Shown piece after piece: positions 7,953 to 19,200 of a stretch of DNA of 64,000 nt; the stretch's first letter is position 1, and the number at the start of each line of letters is the position of its first letter. The notes under the pieces are model-generated. The model saw nothing but the letters and a program-made list of their open reading frames with translations. It ran no database searches and was not told the DNA's origin. The DNA comes from a bacterium (GTDB taxonomy: Bacteria > Zhuqueibacterota > QNDG01 > JAGLOF01), in NCBI GenBank assembly GCA_016934955.1, contig JAFGRY010000013.1, forward strand, positions 1-64,000, read 5' to 3'. Both the position numbers and the translations under genes were made by a program.

Positions 7953-8678
7953 TCACCGGGCTGCAGATTTTTCAACCCCGGCCCAGATGATTTTAGGATC
8001 CCCCTGCCTGAAATACAGTATCTTCCTGGATATATTGAAACTGAGAGTATCGTCGGTATTGCCGGTAAGGTCCCAGACATCGGGATTGACGACGCCGTTT
8101 ACTTCCAGCTGTACCGCATGCAGAGTGAAGACAAGAAAATCACTGTAATAAAAATCCGCGCATACCTGGTTCCGGGTCTTATGGAGCTTGAATGTCACAT
8201 TCGAATTTCGCTTGAACAGGAGTCTCTCTTTCCCGGAAGATGTTTTTGTTACGGTGATGGCGCCGTATAGCAGTTTGCGGACGGTTCCGTCAGGGGTGCG
8301 TCTTTTTACATATACTTTTTTCTCGGCGCGGTCAATATAAAAACCGGCTGTGCCGTTTCCGGTGAGCTCAAGGTAACGCCCGGAAATTGAGACGGCATCA
8401 GACTCATAGTCGATATATTCAACAGCGAAGGTGTACACGGGATGAGAACTGAAGCAGATCGTTGCGGATGATTTGTCCGCATCTATCTCGATATGCATGC
8501 TTTTGGGATTGATGACATCATATGCTTCCGAGAAAGCGAACTCTGAATCACTGGCCAGGCGGCTGATCGTCTCCCTGGCTATTCTTTTTTCATTCTGCTG
8601 GGCCGGAGCATCCCTGTAACAGAGCTGCAGTATACTGACGGCAAGAAAGATGCGTATAAGTGATATCAAAGGGTTCAT
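7953..8678 (-). CDS. Exported hypothetical protein
   Basis: The product is 241 residues with GGAGG upstream of the ATG. The first 27 residues form a signal peptide (hydrophobic core IRIFLAVSIL, likely cleavage after DAPA). The mature part is rich in beta strands with alternating polar and hydrophobic residues and no recognisable catalytic motif. Residues 50-150 resemble a small beta-sandwich or lipid-binding fold, but this is only an impression. It is probably periplasmic. The upstream neighbour, an 85-residue membrane protein, ends in a terminator, so this gene is likely transcribed separately. Confidence 0.7.
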   Translation of the reverse strand: MNPLISLIRIFLAVSILQLCYRDAPAQQNEKRIARETISRLASDSEFAFSEAYDVINPKSMHIEIDADKSSATICFSSHPVYTFAVEYIDYESDAVSISGRYLELTGNGTAGFYIDRAEKKVYVKRRTPDGTVRKLLYGAITVTKTSSGKERLLFKRNSNVTFKLHKTRNQVCADFYYSDFLVFTLHAVQLEVNGVVNPDVWDLTGNTDDTLSFNISRKILYFRQGDPKIIWAGVEKSAAR

Positions 8679-8772
8679 ACTGCCTCCATTTCACTGAGGA
8701 CGGAACATTTCTTTACATCCGTTCTCTCTTTGGTTGCCTGCGTTTTTCCAGGTTCCGGGCGCGGAGGAGTCG

Positions 8773-8807
8773 AAAAAAACAGCCCCCCGTCCTGCGGCAG
8801 GGGGCTG
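8773..8807 (-). terminator. Rho-independent terminator for the 85-residue membrane protein gene
   Basis: The minus strand carries an 8-bp perfect stem, CAGCCCCC paired with GGGGGCTG (8780-8787 with 8800-8807). Seven T residues follow at 8773-8779. It lies 17 bases after the stop codon at 8824. Confidence 0.85.
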
Positions 8808-8823
8808 CACCCATCATACACAA

Positions 8824-9081
8824 CTACCTGTATTGTTCCCAGAGATTGACTCCGAACACATAATTGATAACTATGCCGAGAACTATGAGTATGGTCCAGA
8901 TCAGCATGATATTCTGTATCCCCTGTTTCTTGGCATGTATCCAGCCCCAGATGAAGGTGTAGAGCGCACAGATGATCCCGAGAATTCCCAGACCCACTCC
9001 CTGTTTCTTGAATAGTTTGATCAGCACCAAAATGAAACAGATCAGCGAACCCAGTCCCGCCAGATAGAGAATTGCTTCCAT
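8824..9081 (-). CDS. Small integral membrane protein
   Basis: The product is 85 residues from MEAILYLAGL. This start is chosen because GAGGAGAGG lies 5-12 bases upstream; the frame's earlier ATG overlaps that site. Three hydrophobic segments (about 3-20, 28-45 and 55-75) indicate an inner-membrane protein. I recognise no family. It ends in a strong terminator and follows the DUF2752 gene on the same strand at a distance of 125 bases, with the tRNA-like fragment lying between them on the opposite strand. Confidence 0.75.
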   Translation of the reverse strand: MEAILYLAGLGSLICFILVLIKLFKKQGVGLGILGIICALYTFIWGWIHAKKQGIQNIMLIWTILIVLGIVINYVFGVNLWEQYR

Positions 9082-9132
9082 AATTCCTCTCCTCATTTTT
9101 AGGTAATGAACGGGCTACACGTCTCACACAAA

Positions 9133-9166
9133 GGAGGGCGCCGGTTCAAATCCGCCATCGCCCACC
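9133..9166 (+). pseudogene. Degenerate 3' half of a tRNA-Val-like gene
   Basis: The segment has exact tRNA spacing. A T-stem strand GCCGG (9140-9144) is followed by the T-loop TTCAAAT (9145-9151), the T-stem CCGCC (9152-9156), the acceptor strand ATCGCCC (9157-9163), the discriminator A and CC. The variable region AGGAGG and the acceptor ATCGCCCACC are typical of bacterial tRNA-Val. One T-stem pair is mismatched (C-C), the final CCA reads CCG, and I find no matching 5' half (GGGCGAT) upstream. It is therefore a remnant rather than a working tRNA, possibly left by integration into a tRNA gene. Confidence 0.45.
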
Positions 9167-9206
9167 GATTACATTTCTCAGCTGGAATCCCGATGCGTTA
9201 AAAGCA

Positions 9207-9632
9207 TCAGACAAAAAACCGCACACCCCAGTAAAGCAGAAACAGCATCAGCACAATCATTGTAATGCCGCTCTTCATTTCCGCTGTTTTTACCGCCCGG
9301 TACAGCCCTTCCCGCTGCCGGGCCGGCAGCACCGCCCCCAAAAAAACAACAACGCCGCCGGCGCAGAACACCGGCGCAAAAGCGTGCAGTTCCAGCGCGG
9401 CTATCACCTCTCCCCGTATAAAGAGAACCATGGCCCTCCCCAGTCCGCATCCGGGACAGGGAATCCCCGCACAGGTCCATACGGGACAGACCCAAAGCGA
9501 AACCCCGAACAGTGCGAAACCGAACAAAATGCAGGCAGCAATCAACAGTACGGCAGCGTGATTCCGCTCTCTGATCAGCATCGCCAGAACAGGCTGTTGC
9601 AGAAACGTCAGCATATACTGCATCGCGGTCAT
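9207..9632 (-). CDS. DUF2752 family membrane protein
   Basis: The product is 141 residues. The signature CPVWTCAGIPCPGCGLGRAM at about 49-68, followed by an acidic turn and a further membrane span, is diagnostic of DUF2752, a family of small inner-membrane proteins with conserved cysteines and unknown function. Three or four hydrophobic segments are present. The start is unsure: the ATG at 9632 has no clear ribosome-binding site, and methionines lie 3 and 6 codons further in. A longer open frame overlaps in another phase but lacks any motif. The gene precedes the 85-residue membrane protein gene and may be expressed with it. Confidence 0.78.
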   Translation of the reverse strand: MTAMQYMLTFLQQPVLAMLIRERNHAAVLLIAACILFGFALFGVSLWVCPVWTCAGIPCPGCGLGRAMVLFIRGEVIAALELHAFAPVFCAGGVVVFLGAVLPARQREGLYRAVKTAEMKSGITMIVLMLFLLYWGVRFFV

Positions 9633-9994
9633 ACAACGGGTGACTGAATACGTACACGAGCATTATGAGTGAATAGCTTAAAATGGACACAACCGCCGAT
9701 AAATGCAAGAAAATTCTGCATGCGGACCGGGTTAACCAGCGGGCTGTACACACCGCCATTCTCCGGGTCGGCGCAGGGTCGTTTCCCTTTCAAGGCACCT
9801 CTGACCTCCTGCCCCCTGTTTTTAGCTCATATCGCTCTTATCGCTCTATCGCTCTTTCACTCTATCTTTAAGAAAACGACCGTCGCTTCGCGGCTTTCCT
9901 GCCTCCAATTACCGATTGCGATAGCCGAGACCGAGACCGACCTGCCGGGAAAACGCCTGAAGGATGGAGAATCTGTCCCTGTCTCCAAACCGCG
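9633..9994. other. Intergenic region with pyrimidine-rich repeat and hairpin element
   Basis: From about 9815 to 9868 there are TCGCTCTTA / TCGCTCTA units, directly followed by hairpin copy H2 (9871-9898). No gene is visible. The region lies beyond the end of the surface locus and before the DUF2752 gene on the same strand, so it should hold the latter's promoter. Confidence 0.55.
9871..9898. repeat. Hairpin element H2
   Basis: The core CCGTCGCTTCGCGGC is flanked by GAAA (9872-9875) and TTTC (9895-9898). The core matches H1 at 5977 and H3 at 28931 at most positions, while the outer stem bases differ in both arms and remain complementary. Confidence 0.45.
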
Positions 9995-11098
9995 TTACTG
10001 CTGCAGAACCAGCTTTTGGGTCTTCACCGCACCAGCCGCGCGCAGCCGGCACAGGTAGATGCCGCTGGGATTGTTCCCGCTTTCCCAGGTGCGGGTGTAT
10101 TCTCCCGGCTGCTGCCTGCCCGGTTCATACCGCACCACCCGCCTTCCCTGCAGGTCGAATATCTCCATGACGATATCGGCTTCCCGCGCCAGCTGCCAGG
10201 AGATCGTGACGGTTCCGTTAAAGGGATTGGGATAGGCCGGCAGCAGGCGGAATATTTCAGGGGATGCCGCGGCATCATCCCGCACCAGGGTACCGTTGTC
10301 GATGCTGAAATAACGGGAGCCTATTCCGTCGGCGTTGCCCGCGTCATCCGTGACCACCGCGAAGATCGTGTGCACGCCGTCGGCATACCCGGTTGTGTTG
10401 AGGTTCATATAGAAAGCGGCGCCGTTGCTGTTGGTGTACCCCGGGAAAAGCGCCGCGAGATCGGCCCTGTAGATGTTGTAGACGGGATGACCGATGGTGA
10501 CACCGTCGACATACATCGAGATAGTGGACCCGTCGGTGGGAATGGTATTGGGCTGCGGCGTCAGCACCCACCCCCAGACGTAAAAATTATCCCCCGACGC
10601 AATGCCCCCCGGTGACGGGGTGTCGAGATTGCCGAAGGGTTTGACGGCGCTGGCGTTGTCGCAGGTGATCGTTTTCGTTCCCAGGATGACGCTGTGGCCG
10701 CCGGTATCGGTGACGATTGCGGTGAGAGTGTAACTGCCGTTGCCGCCGTTGGGCAGTACGTTGGTCAGGAGGGTGAACTGCCAGCCCGCACGGGTGTTGT
10801 CGGGGTAATAGGGATAGGCCGCGGCGACATCGGGACGGGCTCCTTCGACGAGGAAGGCGTCGCCGAGAAATATCTGACCGCTTCCTTCGCCGCTGACGGG
10901 ATTACGGAAGATCTCCACCGAGGCCACGCCCTGATCGTCCAGGGCCCAGCCGGTCACGGGGATCACGCCGCGCACGGTGGAACCGGCTACGGGGGTTTCG
11001 AATGATCCGAAGGGCGGATCGTCCGCAAACAGGGCAGTGGAAAACGACAGCAGCAGCGCCGCCGCCGGTCCTGTCAGAAAACTCGCTCTCTTGGCCAT
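9995..11098 (-). CDS. Secreted Ig-like protein with C-terminal T9SS-type sorting domain
   Basis: The product is 367 residues with GGGAAG upstream of the ATG. A signal peptide (residues 1-25, cleavage near ALFADD) is followed by two Ig-like domains of the type found with surface carbohydrate-binding proteins: PFGSFETPVAGSTVRGVIPV at the first start and PFGNLDTPSPGGIASG at the second. The last 80 residues are a FlgD-Ig-like / type A sorting domain (AYPNPFNGTVTISW, FDLQGRRVV, SGIYLCRL, KTQKLVLQQ). In Bacteroidota and relatives such domains direct export through the type IX system or anchor proteins at the surface. It is the last gene of the surface locus, 177 bases after the FN3 gene. Confidence 0.85.
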   Translation of the reverse strand: MAKRASFLTGPAAALLLSFSTALFADDPPFGSFETPVAGSTVRGVIPVTGWALDDQGVASVEIFRNPVSGEGSGQIFLGDAFLVEGARPDVAAAYPYYPDNTRAGWQFTLLTNVLPNGGNGSYTLTAIVTDTGGHSVILGTKTITCDNASAVKPFGNLDTPSPGGIASGDNFYVWGWVLTPQPNTIPTDGSTISMYVDGVTIGHPVYNIYRADLAALFPGYTNSNGAAFYMNLNTTGYADGVHTIFAVVTDDAGNADGIGSRYFSIDNGTLVRDDAAASPEIFRLLPAYPNPFNGTVTISWQLAREADIVMEIFDLQGRRVVRYEPGRQQPGEYTRTWESGNNPSGIYLCRLRAAGAVKTQKLVLQQ

Positions 11099-11275
11099 AA
11101 TTCTTCCCTTTCCGGCTCTGGACTACAGGTGGTGTGAATGTGTGTGCCGCTGAAGCGATCATTGATGCCCGCGTTCCCCGCCCCATACCGGGAAGGGGGA
11201 TACACCTCTCTCAGCGGCTGCGGCCGGCCTGCCGAAAACGTAGTGCCTGAAACGACTGCCGGCACAATGGTTCCG

Positions 11276-13246
11276 TTACTGCCCGCCCCGCGCCGCCACC
11301 GGCACGCTCTTCGCGCTTTCATTTCCGGAATTATCGACTGACGTTACCCAGTACCACTGTCCCGCCGTCCCCGCCGCATCGGTGAACACCGTCGCCTGCA
11401 GCGGCGTCGAGTTCAGCTTTTCCCCGACACCCGTCGGCAGACCGGAGCGATACACATTGTATCCGGCCAGATCGGCGGCCCCTACCGGGTCCCATTGTAC
11501 GGTGACGGCGCTGTCGATCCAGGCCGCCTCGATAAAACGGGTGGCCGGCGGGGGATCGAAATCGCGCCGGGCCTCCGGATAGGACCATTTACGTTCACTT
11601 TCATTGCCGGCGGTGTCGACGGCCGTCACACCATAGAGAACCGTTTCACCCAGTGAGACGCTGTCATCCTGAAAAACACGCGTGTCACCGGATAAAACCC
11701 CCAATTCCCTTTCACTCTCACCGGCAAGACGAACCACCCGGTACCGGTCCACGTCCCGCGACGGGCTTGGACTCCAGCTCACGATCAGGCGCCTTCCGTG
11801 CTGATTTTCGGCCACTACCTGTCCGGGAGGCAGGGGCGGGTCATCGTCGGGAACCACGACCCAGATCCCCGCCGCTTCGCTGCTGTGGTCCAGTGAGTCG
11901 ACGGCTTTGACCGCATAGTAGTAATGCCGCCCCGGTTCGAGGGTCTTCCCCTCCGGCCCGGAGTCGAAACAGGTGGTATCGGTGATACACCCCTCATGGA
12001 TCGGGAAAAACGTCTCGTCGTTCATGCTGCGCGAAACCCGGTATCCCGACAGGTCGCTATCGGCGACCGGTCGCCACGAGAGGGTGACCGCCCGGTCCTT
12101 GACGACAGCGGTCAGCCCCGAGGGCGGGTCGGGCGGTGTGGTATCCGTGGCCAGGGCGTGGACCACCTCGCTGGGCTGGCTCTCGTTCCCTGCGGAATCG
12201 ACCGCCACAATCGTATAATAGTAGGTGTGGCGGTAAACAATGCCGGCATCGGTAAAAACCGTTTCCCCCGAGGGAATGGGCGCCGGATTGATTCGGATGG
12301 AATCGGCTTTCTCCAGTTCCATGCGGTAGACATCGTAGTGCGACAGGTCTGGTTCCGGATTTGGCTGCCAGGAAAGCCGGACCGACGTGCCGGCGGCTTC
12401 CGCCGTGATCCCCGTGGGTTTGGAGGGAGGAAGGATATCGTTGAACGCGACGGAAACGCCGTTCGACCAGGGCCCGGATAACCCGGCCACGTCCACCGTC
12501 TGAATCCGGTAGGTATAGGTGCCCCCCTGCCGGACGGCATCGTCATAATAATGATAGAAATCGGCTCCGATGCGGGGAAGAATCTTGTTCTGAACCGGCG
12601 TGAAATCACCGGTCGGCCCTTTCCGTTCGAGGCGGAACCGGATGGCCAGATCGGACCGGTCACCGGACCAGTCGGGATATTTCCAAGACAGATGAATCCG
12701 GTTCCCGGCCTGTTCTCCCGACAAGCGGGGCGACACCGCCGGCGGTGTTTCCTGAATCGTCACCGCATGGGTCACGGTTTCGAGAATGGTCCCGTCCCTT
12801 TCCCGCAGGGTCAGCTTGTAGGTATACGTCACTCCGGACCGGTTTCCCGGAGCCGCGAACCAGCGCCCCAGCAGCGCCGCGACACGACGGTCAAGCAGCG
12901 TGAACACCATTCCGTAAAAGTCATCGGTACGCAGCGCCAGCAGGGCCGACTGGGGATCGTTCGCCTGAACGGCGTCGGCGATCACCGGATACATGGATCC
13001 CAGCTGCCCAAGCGCGAAAGGATTCATATCCGCTTCAATGGGCGTTTCCGTCAAAAGCCTGAAATCCGCATCCGCCGGCCCCTTCCGCTCCACCAGAAGA
13101 TTTTCTCCGGCCCGCAGGGTGCGCGTGGTAACAATGAAGACGGAATCGCCTTTGACCGCTGTGTAGAAATCGAAGGGAACCCCGCCCCGGGCACTGGCGG
13201 TCACACTGAAAACCAAAGCAAAAACGTGAATCCGGTACGATTTCAT
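11276..13246 (-). CDS. Secreted protein with five fibronectin type III domains
   Basis: The product is 656 residues; GGAGAG lies just upstream. A signal peptide (1-20) is followed by about 160 residues of unique sequence and then five FN3 domains. Each has the strand motif (V/I)xLSW or VSW, the turn Y-x-V-(Y/S)-R and the ending V-D-x-(A/S)-G-N-x-S. The repeats are spaced about 95-100 residues. No sorting domain or membrane anchor is seen at the C-terminus. FN3 arrays are spacers or adhesive stalks in extracellular proteins. The gene starts 49 bases after the giant gene ends, so the two are almost certainly one transcript. It is probably a structural partner of the giant protein; no enzyme motif is seen. 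Confidence 0.88.
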   Translation of the reverse strand: MKSYRIHVFALVFSVTASARGGVPFDFYTAVKGDSVFIVTTRTLRAGENLLVERKGPADADFRLLTETPIEADMNPFALGQLGSMYPVIADAVQANDPQSALLALRTDDFYGMVFTLLDRRVAALLGRWFAAPGNRSGVTYTYKLTLRERDGTILETVTHAVTIQETPPAVSPRLSGEQAGNRIHLSWKYPDWSGDRSDLAIRFRLERKGPTGDFTPVQNKILPRIGADFYHYYDDAVRQGGTYTYRIQTVDVAGLSGPWSNGVSVAFNDILPPSKPTGITAEAAGTSVRLSWQPNPEPDLSHYDVYRMELEKADSIRINPAPIPSGETVFTDAGIVYRHTYYYTIVAVDSAGNESQPSEVVHALATDTTPPDPPSGLTAVVKDRAVTLSWRPVADSDLSGYRVSRSMNDETFFPIHEGCITDTTCFDSGPEGKTLEPGRHYYYAVKAVDSLDHSSEAAGIWVVVPDDDPPLPPGQVVAENQHGRRLIVSWSPSPSRDVDRYRVVRLAGESERELGVLSGDTRVFQDDSVSLGETVLYGVTAVDTAGNESERKWSYPEARRDFDPPPATRFIEAAWIDSAVTVQWDPVGAADLAGYNVYRSGLPTGVGEKLNSTPLQATVFTDAAGTAGQWYWVTSVDNSGNESAKSVPVAARGGQ

Positions 13247-13295
13247 GATCTCTCCAGTCTATAAGCCTCTTTCACATCAACGGGACCGGCATGCA

Positions 13296-16200
13296 TCATT
13301 GCTGCGGCACGGAAATCCGGTAGACACTGCTGTCACGGGCCTCGGTTCCGGCGGCGGTCACCCCTTTGACAATCAGATAGAGGGTTTCCCGGCCCTGGGC
13401 CAGGGAGGTGATATCCCTGCGCCGGTCCTCCGGCGCCATCCACGGCCACATTCTGACCATCCATGTGCCCAGCGCCTCTCCCTCGATGGTTTCATGCAGT
13501 GAGCATCGAAGGTTCCCGTTGACCGCCTCGCTTTGCTGCCGGAATATCCTGGGCAGCTGCTCCGGGGTCAAGCTCAGAACATACTGCCCTCCCTCTTTTT
13601 CTATTGTCGGGGCCGTTGTCAGCCAGGGTGTGACCGGAACGATCGCCGCCTGCTGACGGGTGATATGGATCGCCCCGTCGGCGGCGACCGCCTTGACCGT
13701 CACCGTTGTCCTGGGATCGCAGTCGTTGGCATTGAACGGGATTTCCAGTTCGGCGCCGGCCGAGACCTGAACACTCCGGAAATCCGGGGCTTCGGGGAAC
13801 GGACGCAGACTGCCGGCCGCGCTTCTCTCTGCGCCCCCCAGGGCGACATAATAGTCGGCCTGCCGGGCGCCGTTGAATCCCTCTGCGACAAAGGGGATCA
13901 CCAGTCTCCCCGCCTCGCTGGTCGATACCGTGGTGAACATGGGGGCATATCCCCCGACCTGCGACCGCCGGATCTCAGAAAACTGGGTGCGCTTTTGATA
14001 GGGGTTGTAATTCCTTGCCTGATAGACGATCTGCACCGTTTCGCCGTCCGAGAGAAGGGTGCCCGCATCCCAGCGGGCCTGGAAGGCTTGCACGGCACCC
14101 GTCTGATGCCAGAAACTGCCCGATCCGTCCCGGAATGCTTTGCTCACGACCAGGCTGTCCGATCCGTTCATCATCGTAATGCGAACCGCTTCCACGGCGT
14201 CCTGCACCATCTGCTGGTCGAATTGTCCCTCACAGACGAGATACCGGTCGTCGAGATAGAACTGCATCTCCTGAGGCGGCCGCGGGACCGTTTTTGTGGT
14301 CACCGTACTGGAAATCTGGTTGCCGTCCATATCACGGGTGATGAAGGTATAGACCAGCGACCCGAAAAGATTCTGGCGCATACGGTCGGTCGGCAGGGTG
14401 ACCAGGTCATCCGTCTGCAGAGGGGCATCCGATAAGGGGTAGAAAACGTTGGAACTGGTCCATGAAACGGCGCCGGGGCTCTGCGCCCGCGCTACATGGT
14501 AAAACAGATCCTTGAGCCCCGACAGGGTATCGGCCGGTTCCTGAAGGACCCGCAGCGTGGTATTGCCCGATGCATCGATGGAGACGAAATCGAATATCGC
14601 CTTTTGGGGCGGTTCGGTTTCCGGGATTCTTCGGAAACTGAAAGAGGTCACGCTTGCATACCCGCTTTGCCAGAGGGGATTGGGTGCCCTGAAACAGGCT
14701 GTGAACGATTTTCGATAGGGCAGACTGCCGATATATATCCTCTGCGGAAGTCCCGTCGTACCCGGGATGTAACGAAAATCGCCCGCTTTCGCCCACGCCA
14801 CCGAATCCGCCGCCTGCCCGGACTCGACGATTTTCACCTCGAGACCGCCGACCGTTTTACTGCCGCCGTAGGGCAGCGGCACGCTCACCGAGGGCAGCAG
14901 GAGCAAACAGGAATGGCTGGGCAGGAACCCCAATGCGGGCTCACCGGTGATGGAAGGAACCGAGGTGTTCACATAGAGCGCCTTCTGTCCGGACATCACC
15001 AGGGAACCGTCCAGATCCCTGCCTTTCAGGGTCAGCGTATATCGTCCGCTGGAGTTCAACCCGACATCGGGTACCGTGCTCCTGCACAGGAGGATATTGG
15101 TATTCGAAACTGACCCGCTTTCGGAATCCGACCAGATGACATCCCGGGTTCTCACCGAGCCGCGGGGAGGCCGGATTTCGATCGTGTAGGAAGCCGCCGG
15201 AGCACCGGCGCTGGTGTCCCATTCCCAGGCAATGTCGAGCGTATCGGTGAGACCGGTCACGTACTGGTCCTGGCCGGCGTCATGATAGCATCCAGGAAAA
15301 CGCAACGGCACCTGTGTCGTCGTTCCCGTAGTGGTGCTTTCGGTAAAGGTGTTGCGATTTGGATAGAACACGCTCTTTCGATAATAACTCAGATTGGCCG
15401 TGTAGGTCCTGGGCCAGGGCGCCAGGCGGCCGGCCTGATTGCGCAGTTTGAATCCGATGACCGGCGTCATGGAATCATTGGCCCTGATGAGGACATGGTT
15501 CACCAGAGACGGATCCTTGTAAAACACCCGCGGATAGAGGAAGGCATACCGGGATATCTGCTGCAATCCGCCCATGGAAAAGGTGACATCGTCTATCGAG
15601 ATCTGCGTCTCGGCCAATTTCAGCTCCGACGGACTCGTGGAAATATTCAGGCTGAGCTCCCGGAAATAGGAAGACTCCTGCGGCTCGAGCACCGACGCCG
15701 TCACGGAGATGTCCGGGAAAATGAATTCGTTCCTGATATCTTCGAGGAAGGTTTCCGCGCTGTCCGAAGCGGCCCGGGAAATGTGGGCATCGGTGTAGAT
15801 CTCCCTGAAATCACTCAGGATCCTGTGATAATTCTCACTCAGATCCAGATATTTGTCCCAAAGCCCGTCGGTCTTTCGGGTCAGTCCGGCAGCGGCCTCG
15901 TCAAAGGCCGCCTGCCCGTTCTGCCAGGCGCTGGCGATGCTGTTGTACATCTTTGCGATTTCAAGGTTGTAGGCCTGCGTCAATAAAATCGGAACATAGT
16001 AATAGGTCTGAACGGCCAGCCGTTTGTATTCCTCTTCAGAAAAACTGCCGCTTTCGTAATCGAAGGATCGGCCCAGTCCGTTCATCCGCAGGGTGTAGAT
16101 CTCCCGTCGCTGGTCGTTCGACAGTTCTCTCCATTCCCGGTTGACCGCGGTCCTGATCTGTTCCAGACTCAGGTAACTGGATGAGCGGCCGAGAACCGTG

Positions 16201-19200
16201 ACCAAATCAGTGAGATACCCGTGGGCCTGTGACACATATTCCAAGTTCCGGATCAGGGCCTCGCTCTGCGTCTGACTTTCCCCCATCATCCGGGTGATGT
16301 CGATGGTTCCGATGGCCTGTTCCATCTGTTTCCCGACCGAGCCCTGATTCTCATATGACAGGTCGGCGTAAATCGCTTCCCGGCCCGCCTTGATGGCCTT
16401 GATTCGTTTCCAGAGTGCGGTGGAGGCGATCTGGTAGCTGTTCTGAAACGTTTCCACGTTCTGCCGGTTCTCTTCACTCAGCGACGGATCGACCTCGGCC
16501 ACCGGGATGGTCATCCCCCCCACGGACTCGGAGGTCTCGGTATAGGCTTTCTGGATGCTCACCCCCCGGGCCGCGGCGGCGATCTCCTCGAGAGACATAT
16601 CAATGGACGAAAGCTGCTGATCCATGGACGTGGCATTCAGCTCTTCGGCGATGCTTTCCCAGGAGCCCTCGGCCGCATACTGCAGATCCTGGAACCAGGA
16701 TTTGCTGAAACTGCGGAACCGGCTGAAATCGGTACCCACGAAATCGCCGATGACGTCCTCGACCACAAAAATGGAAGTGATCTCCTGTCGTTTGCTTTCG
16801 GGCACCTCCCTCCGGACCAATTCGATGGTCCCGATCACCCCCTCGATGTAGTCGCCGTCCCGGCCTTCCGCGACCATGGTCTCGACTTCCTGCTGCAGCT
16901 GGGCGATCTCGACATCGCCGATGGAGAGATTCAGACCGCCGATGCCCGTGGCTGCGGCCACGATCTGATTGGCCTTGTCCTGGCAGTCGGCGATGCGCTC
17001 CATCATCTCCTCGTCAATGCCGGTGCCGGCATCGAATCCGCCGTCCGACTCCCATTTGGCCCAGAGGCCCATCTCCTTGCTGATTCCCAGCACCGTGGCC
17101 CGCAGGGTGGCGGCGCCGAACAGATAAAAATCACTGGTGTTTTCGGCGAACATGCCGATGTACAGGTCACCCCGGGCCGAAGCCAGCCAGCCTCCCAGGA
17201 GCTCGGCTTCCACATAGGCGTTCCCATACCCGCCCCATTGCGCCGTAGTGGTTCCGGGCGGATTGAACACATATACCGCCAGCTCCAGTCCGGCTTCCAC
17301 CTTGATGATCAGGATGTCGAACCCGACCGCGTATTTGCCGCGGACAAAGAACCCGTAATTGCTCAGCGCGGCTTCAGCCTCCATTTCATTATAGAAAAAC
17401 GGGGTCTTGCTGCTGATCAGTCCGTGCACCGCCCAGGCCTCCGGCGCGATGACGAATTTGATCTTGAATGTGCCCACATCCGGCAGGCACACCAGGCTTT
17501 TGGCGGCATAGGTGTCATGCAGCTCAGTGCCGCTTACGGTCACCTTTGTACCCCCGGTCAGGGACTTGTACCCTGCCGCCTCGGGTGATGCGGCTATATT
17601 GATGTTGCCGGCGAGATAATCGAACCCGCTGAAATTGGGCCGCCACGCGGCTTCCACGAATCCGAGGCCGTAGAAAGAGAGATAATCTTTCAGGCTTTCA
17701 TTGGTGATGCCCGTGACTTTGAGATCGATGCGGATCCGGTCCGTGGCCAGGGTCATCAGCCCTTTGAGTTTGATGCCCTCACTGCTGGGAATATTGAACT
17801 GTCCGTAGAGCATGATTTTCCCGAAGGTCCGGGGATCTTCGTCGCGCATCTTGTCGAGCATCTCCGAGAATTCGGGATCGAGAGAATTGGTGTCCAGTCC
17901 CAGGTGGGCGCGGATGATTTCATCCACCTCGCTGTTGACGTTCACGAAAATGCCGCCGCCGAGACCGGCCACGGAAATGGGGACAGGCGGGAAGGGGTAG
18001 TAATCCTTCCAGTTCATGGAGATGAACGCGCCGAAACCGGGCAGGTTGTCCTTCATTTCGGCCACGCCCACCAGAACGGCGCCCGTGCTGCTCTCTCCCA
18101 TACACTCAAAATGGGCCGACCCGCCGATCAGGAAGCGAAATTCATCGGCATCCTTGATGTCCGCGAGAAGATCGATGCGGGCGCCGAATTTGTCAGGAAT
18201 GTTGATACGGGCATTCTTCATGAAGAGAATCTGCCGCTCCTTTCCATCAGCGGGGTCGACTCCGTCGATCCAGCGGAACTCGTCGATGCCGCCGCTGGCA
18301 TACATGAATTCCCCGTCCAGCACGGCTTTGGTGACCCGGAAATAGGTGCTCGCCTTGATCGTTTTCGGCTTCACCTCCGTGACGTCTTTCTTAAAGGTGA
18401 TGTCGCTGATCTCCACATCCCGGGTCTCGCCCGCTTTGCCCTGGAAGAATTCGATGTTGCTGATTGAAACCCGGAAGACCAGCAGATCGAATTCACAGGC
18501 CGTGAAGCGGCCCTGCTCGAAGTAATCCCGGCGGAGAATGTTTTCCTTGAATTCCAGTTCGCCGCCGACAATGATGGCGTTGTCGGGCAGGCCCGCGGAG
18601 TTGGTAAACATAACGGTGAACAGGCTGTCGCCGCCGTCCACACTGAGGTCGTAGATGTTGTTGAAGGCCACGTTGTTGACGGGGATGGTTTCCGGATTGG
18701 TCTGGGTGCCGCCGGTCTGCATGGCCGGAATGGACCACTCCACCTGATCGCCCTGATCGGTGAGAGTGATGGCGGCATCGACCTGCCACAGCCGGGCCTC
18801 AACGGGATTCGGCCACCAGGTGTTTGCCGACAAACGGATGCGGCCGGCGAACACGCTGTTGTCTTCCCCTTCTTTTTCCAGCGCGAGTCTCGCCAGACGC
18901 ATCGGCACCCTGATGGCGCCCTCTTCATCTGTGCCGAGATTCGCTTCGGCGTGACCTGCCGTTTCAGACTGCACCAGCACCGACTCGGTCACCCGGACGC
19001 CGTTTTTGTACCAATCACCCCGGGGGTCGATCAGGAGCACAAAGGCTTTCGACGCGCCGGCATCGAAGGGATCCGGCAGGGCGACATTTCCTGTTGTCTT
19101 CAGCCTGCCGTTCTGAATCTCCAGTTTCGTGACCGCCAGGGTGCCGCCCTGGCCGGAGCCGCTTTGGGTATAGAGGACCTTGTCGGTCAGGGCGCCCCGG

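Noticed and set aside
9110-9132. GGGCTACACG string resembling a conserved 16S rRNA motif
   Set aside because: Only about ten bases match and the flanks do not continue as rRNA.
9178-9759. Longer minus-strand frame overlapping the DUF2752 gene
   Set aside because: The shorter frame carries the conserved CPGCGLGRAM signature and membrane spans; the longer one is arginine/alanine-rich noise.
13533-14435. 300-codon plus-strand frame inside the giant gene
   Set aside because: No motif or start signal; antisense shadow frames of this size are expected within 10 kb of GC-rich coding DNA.
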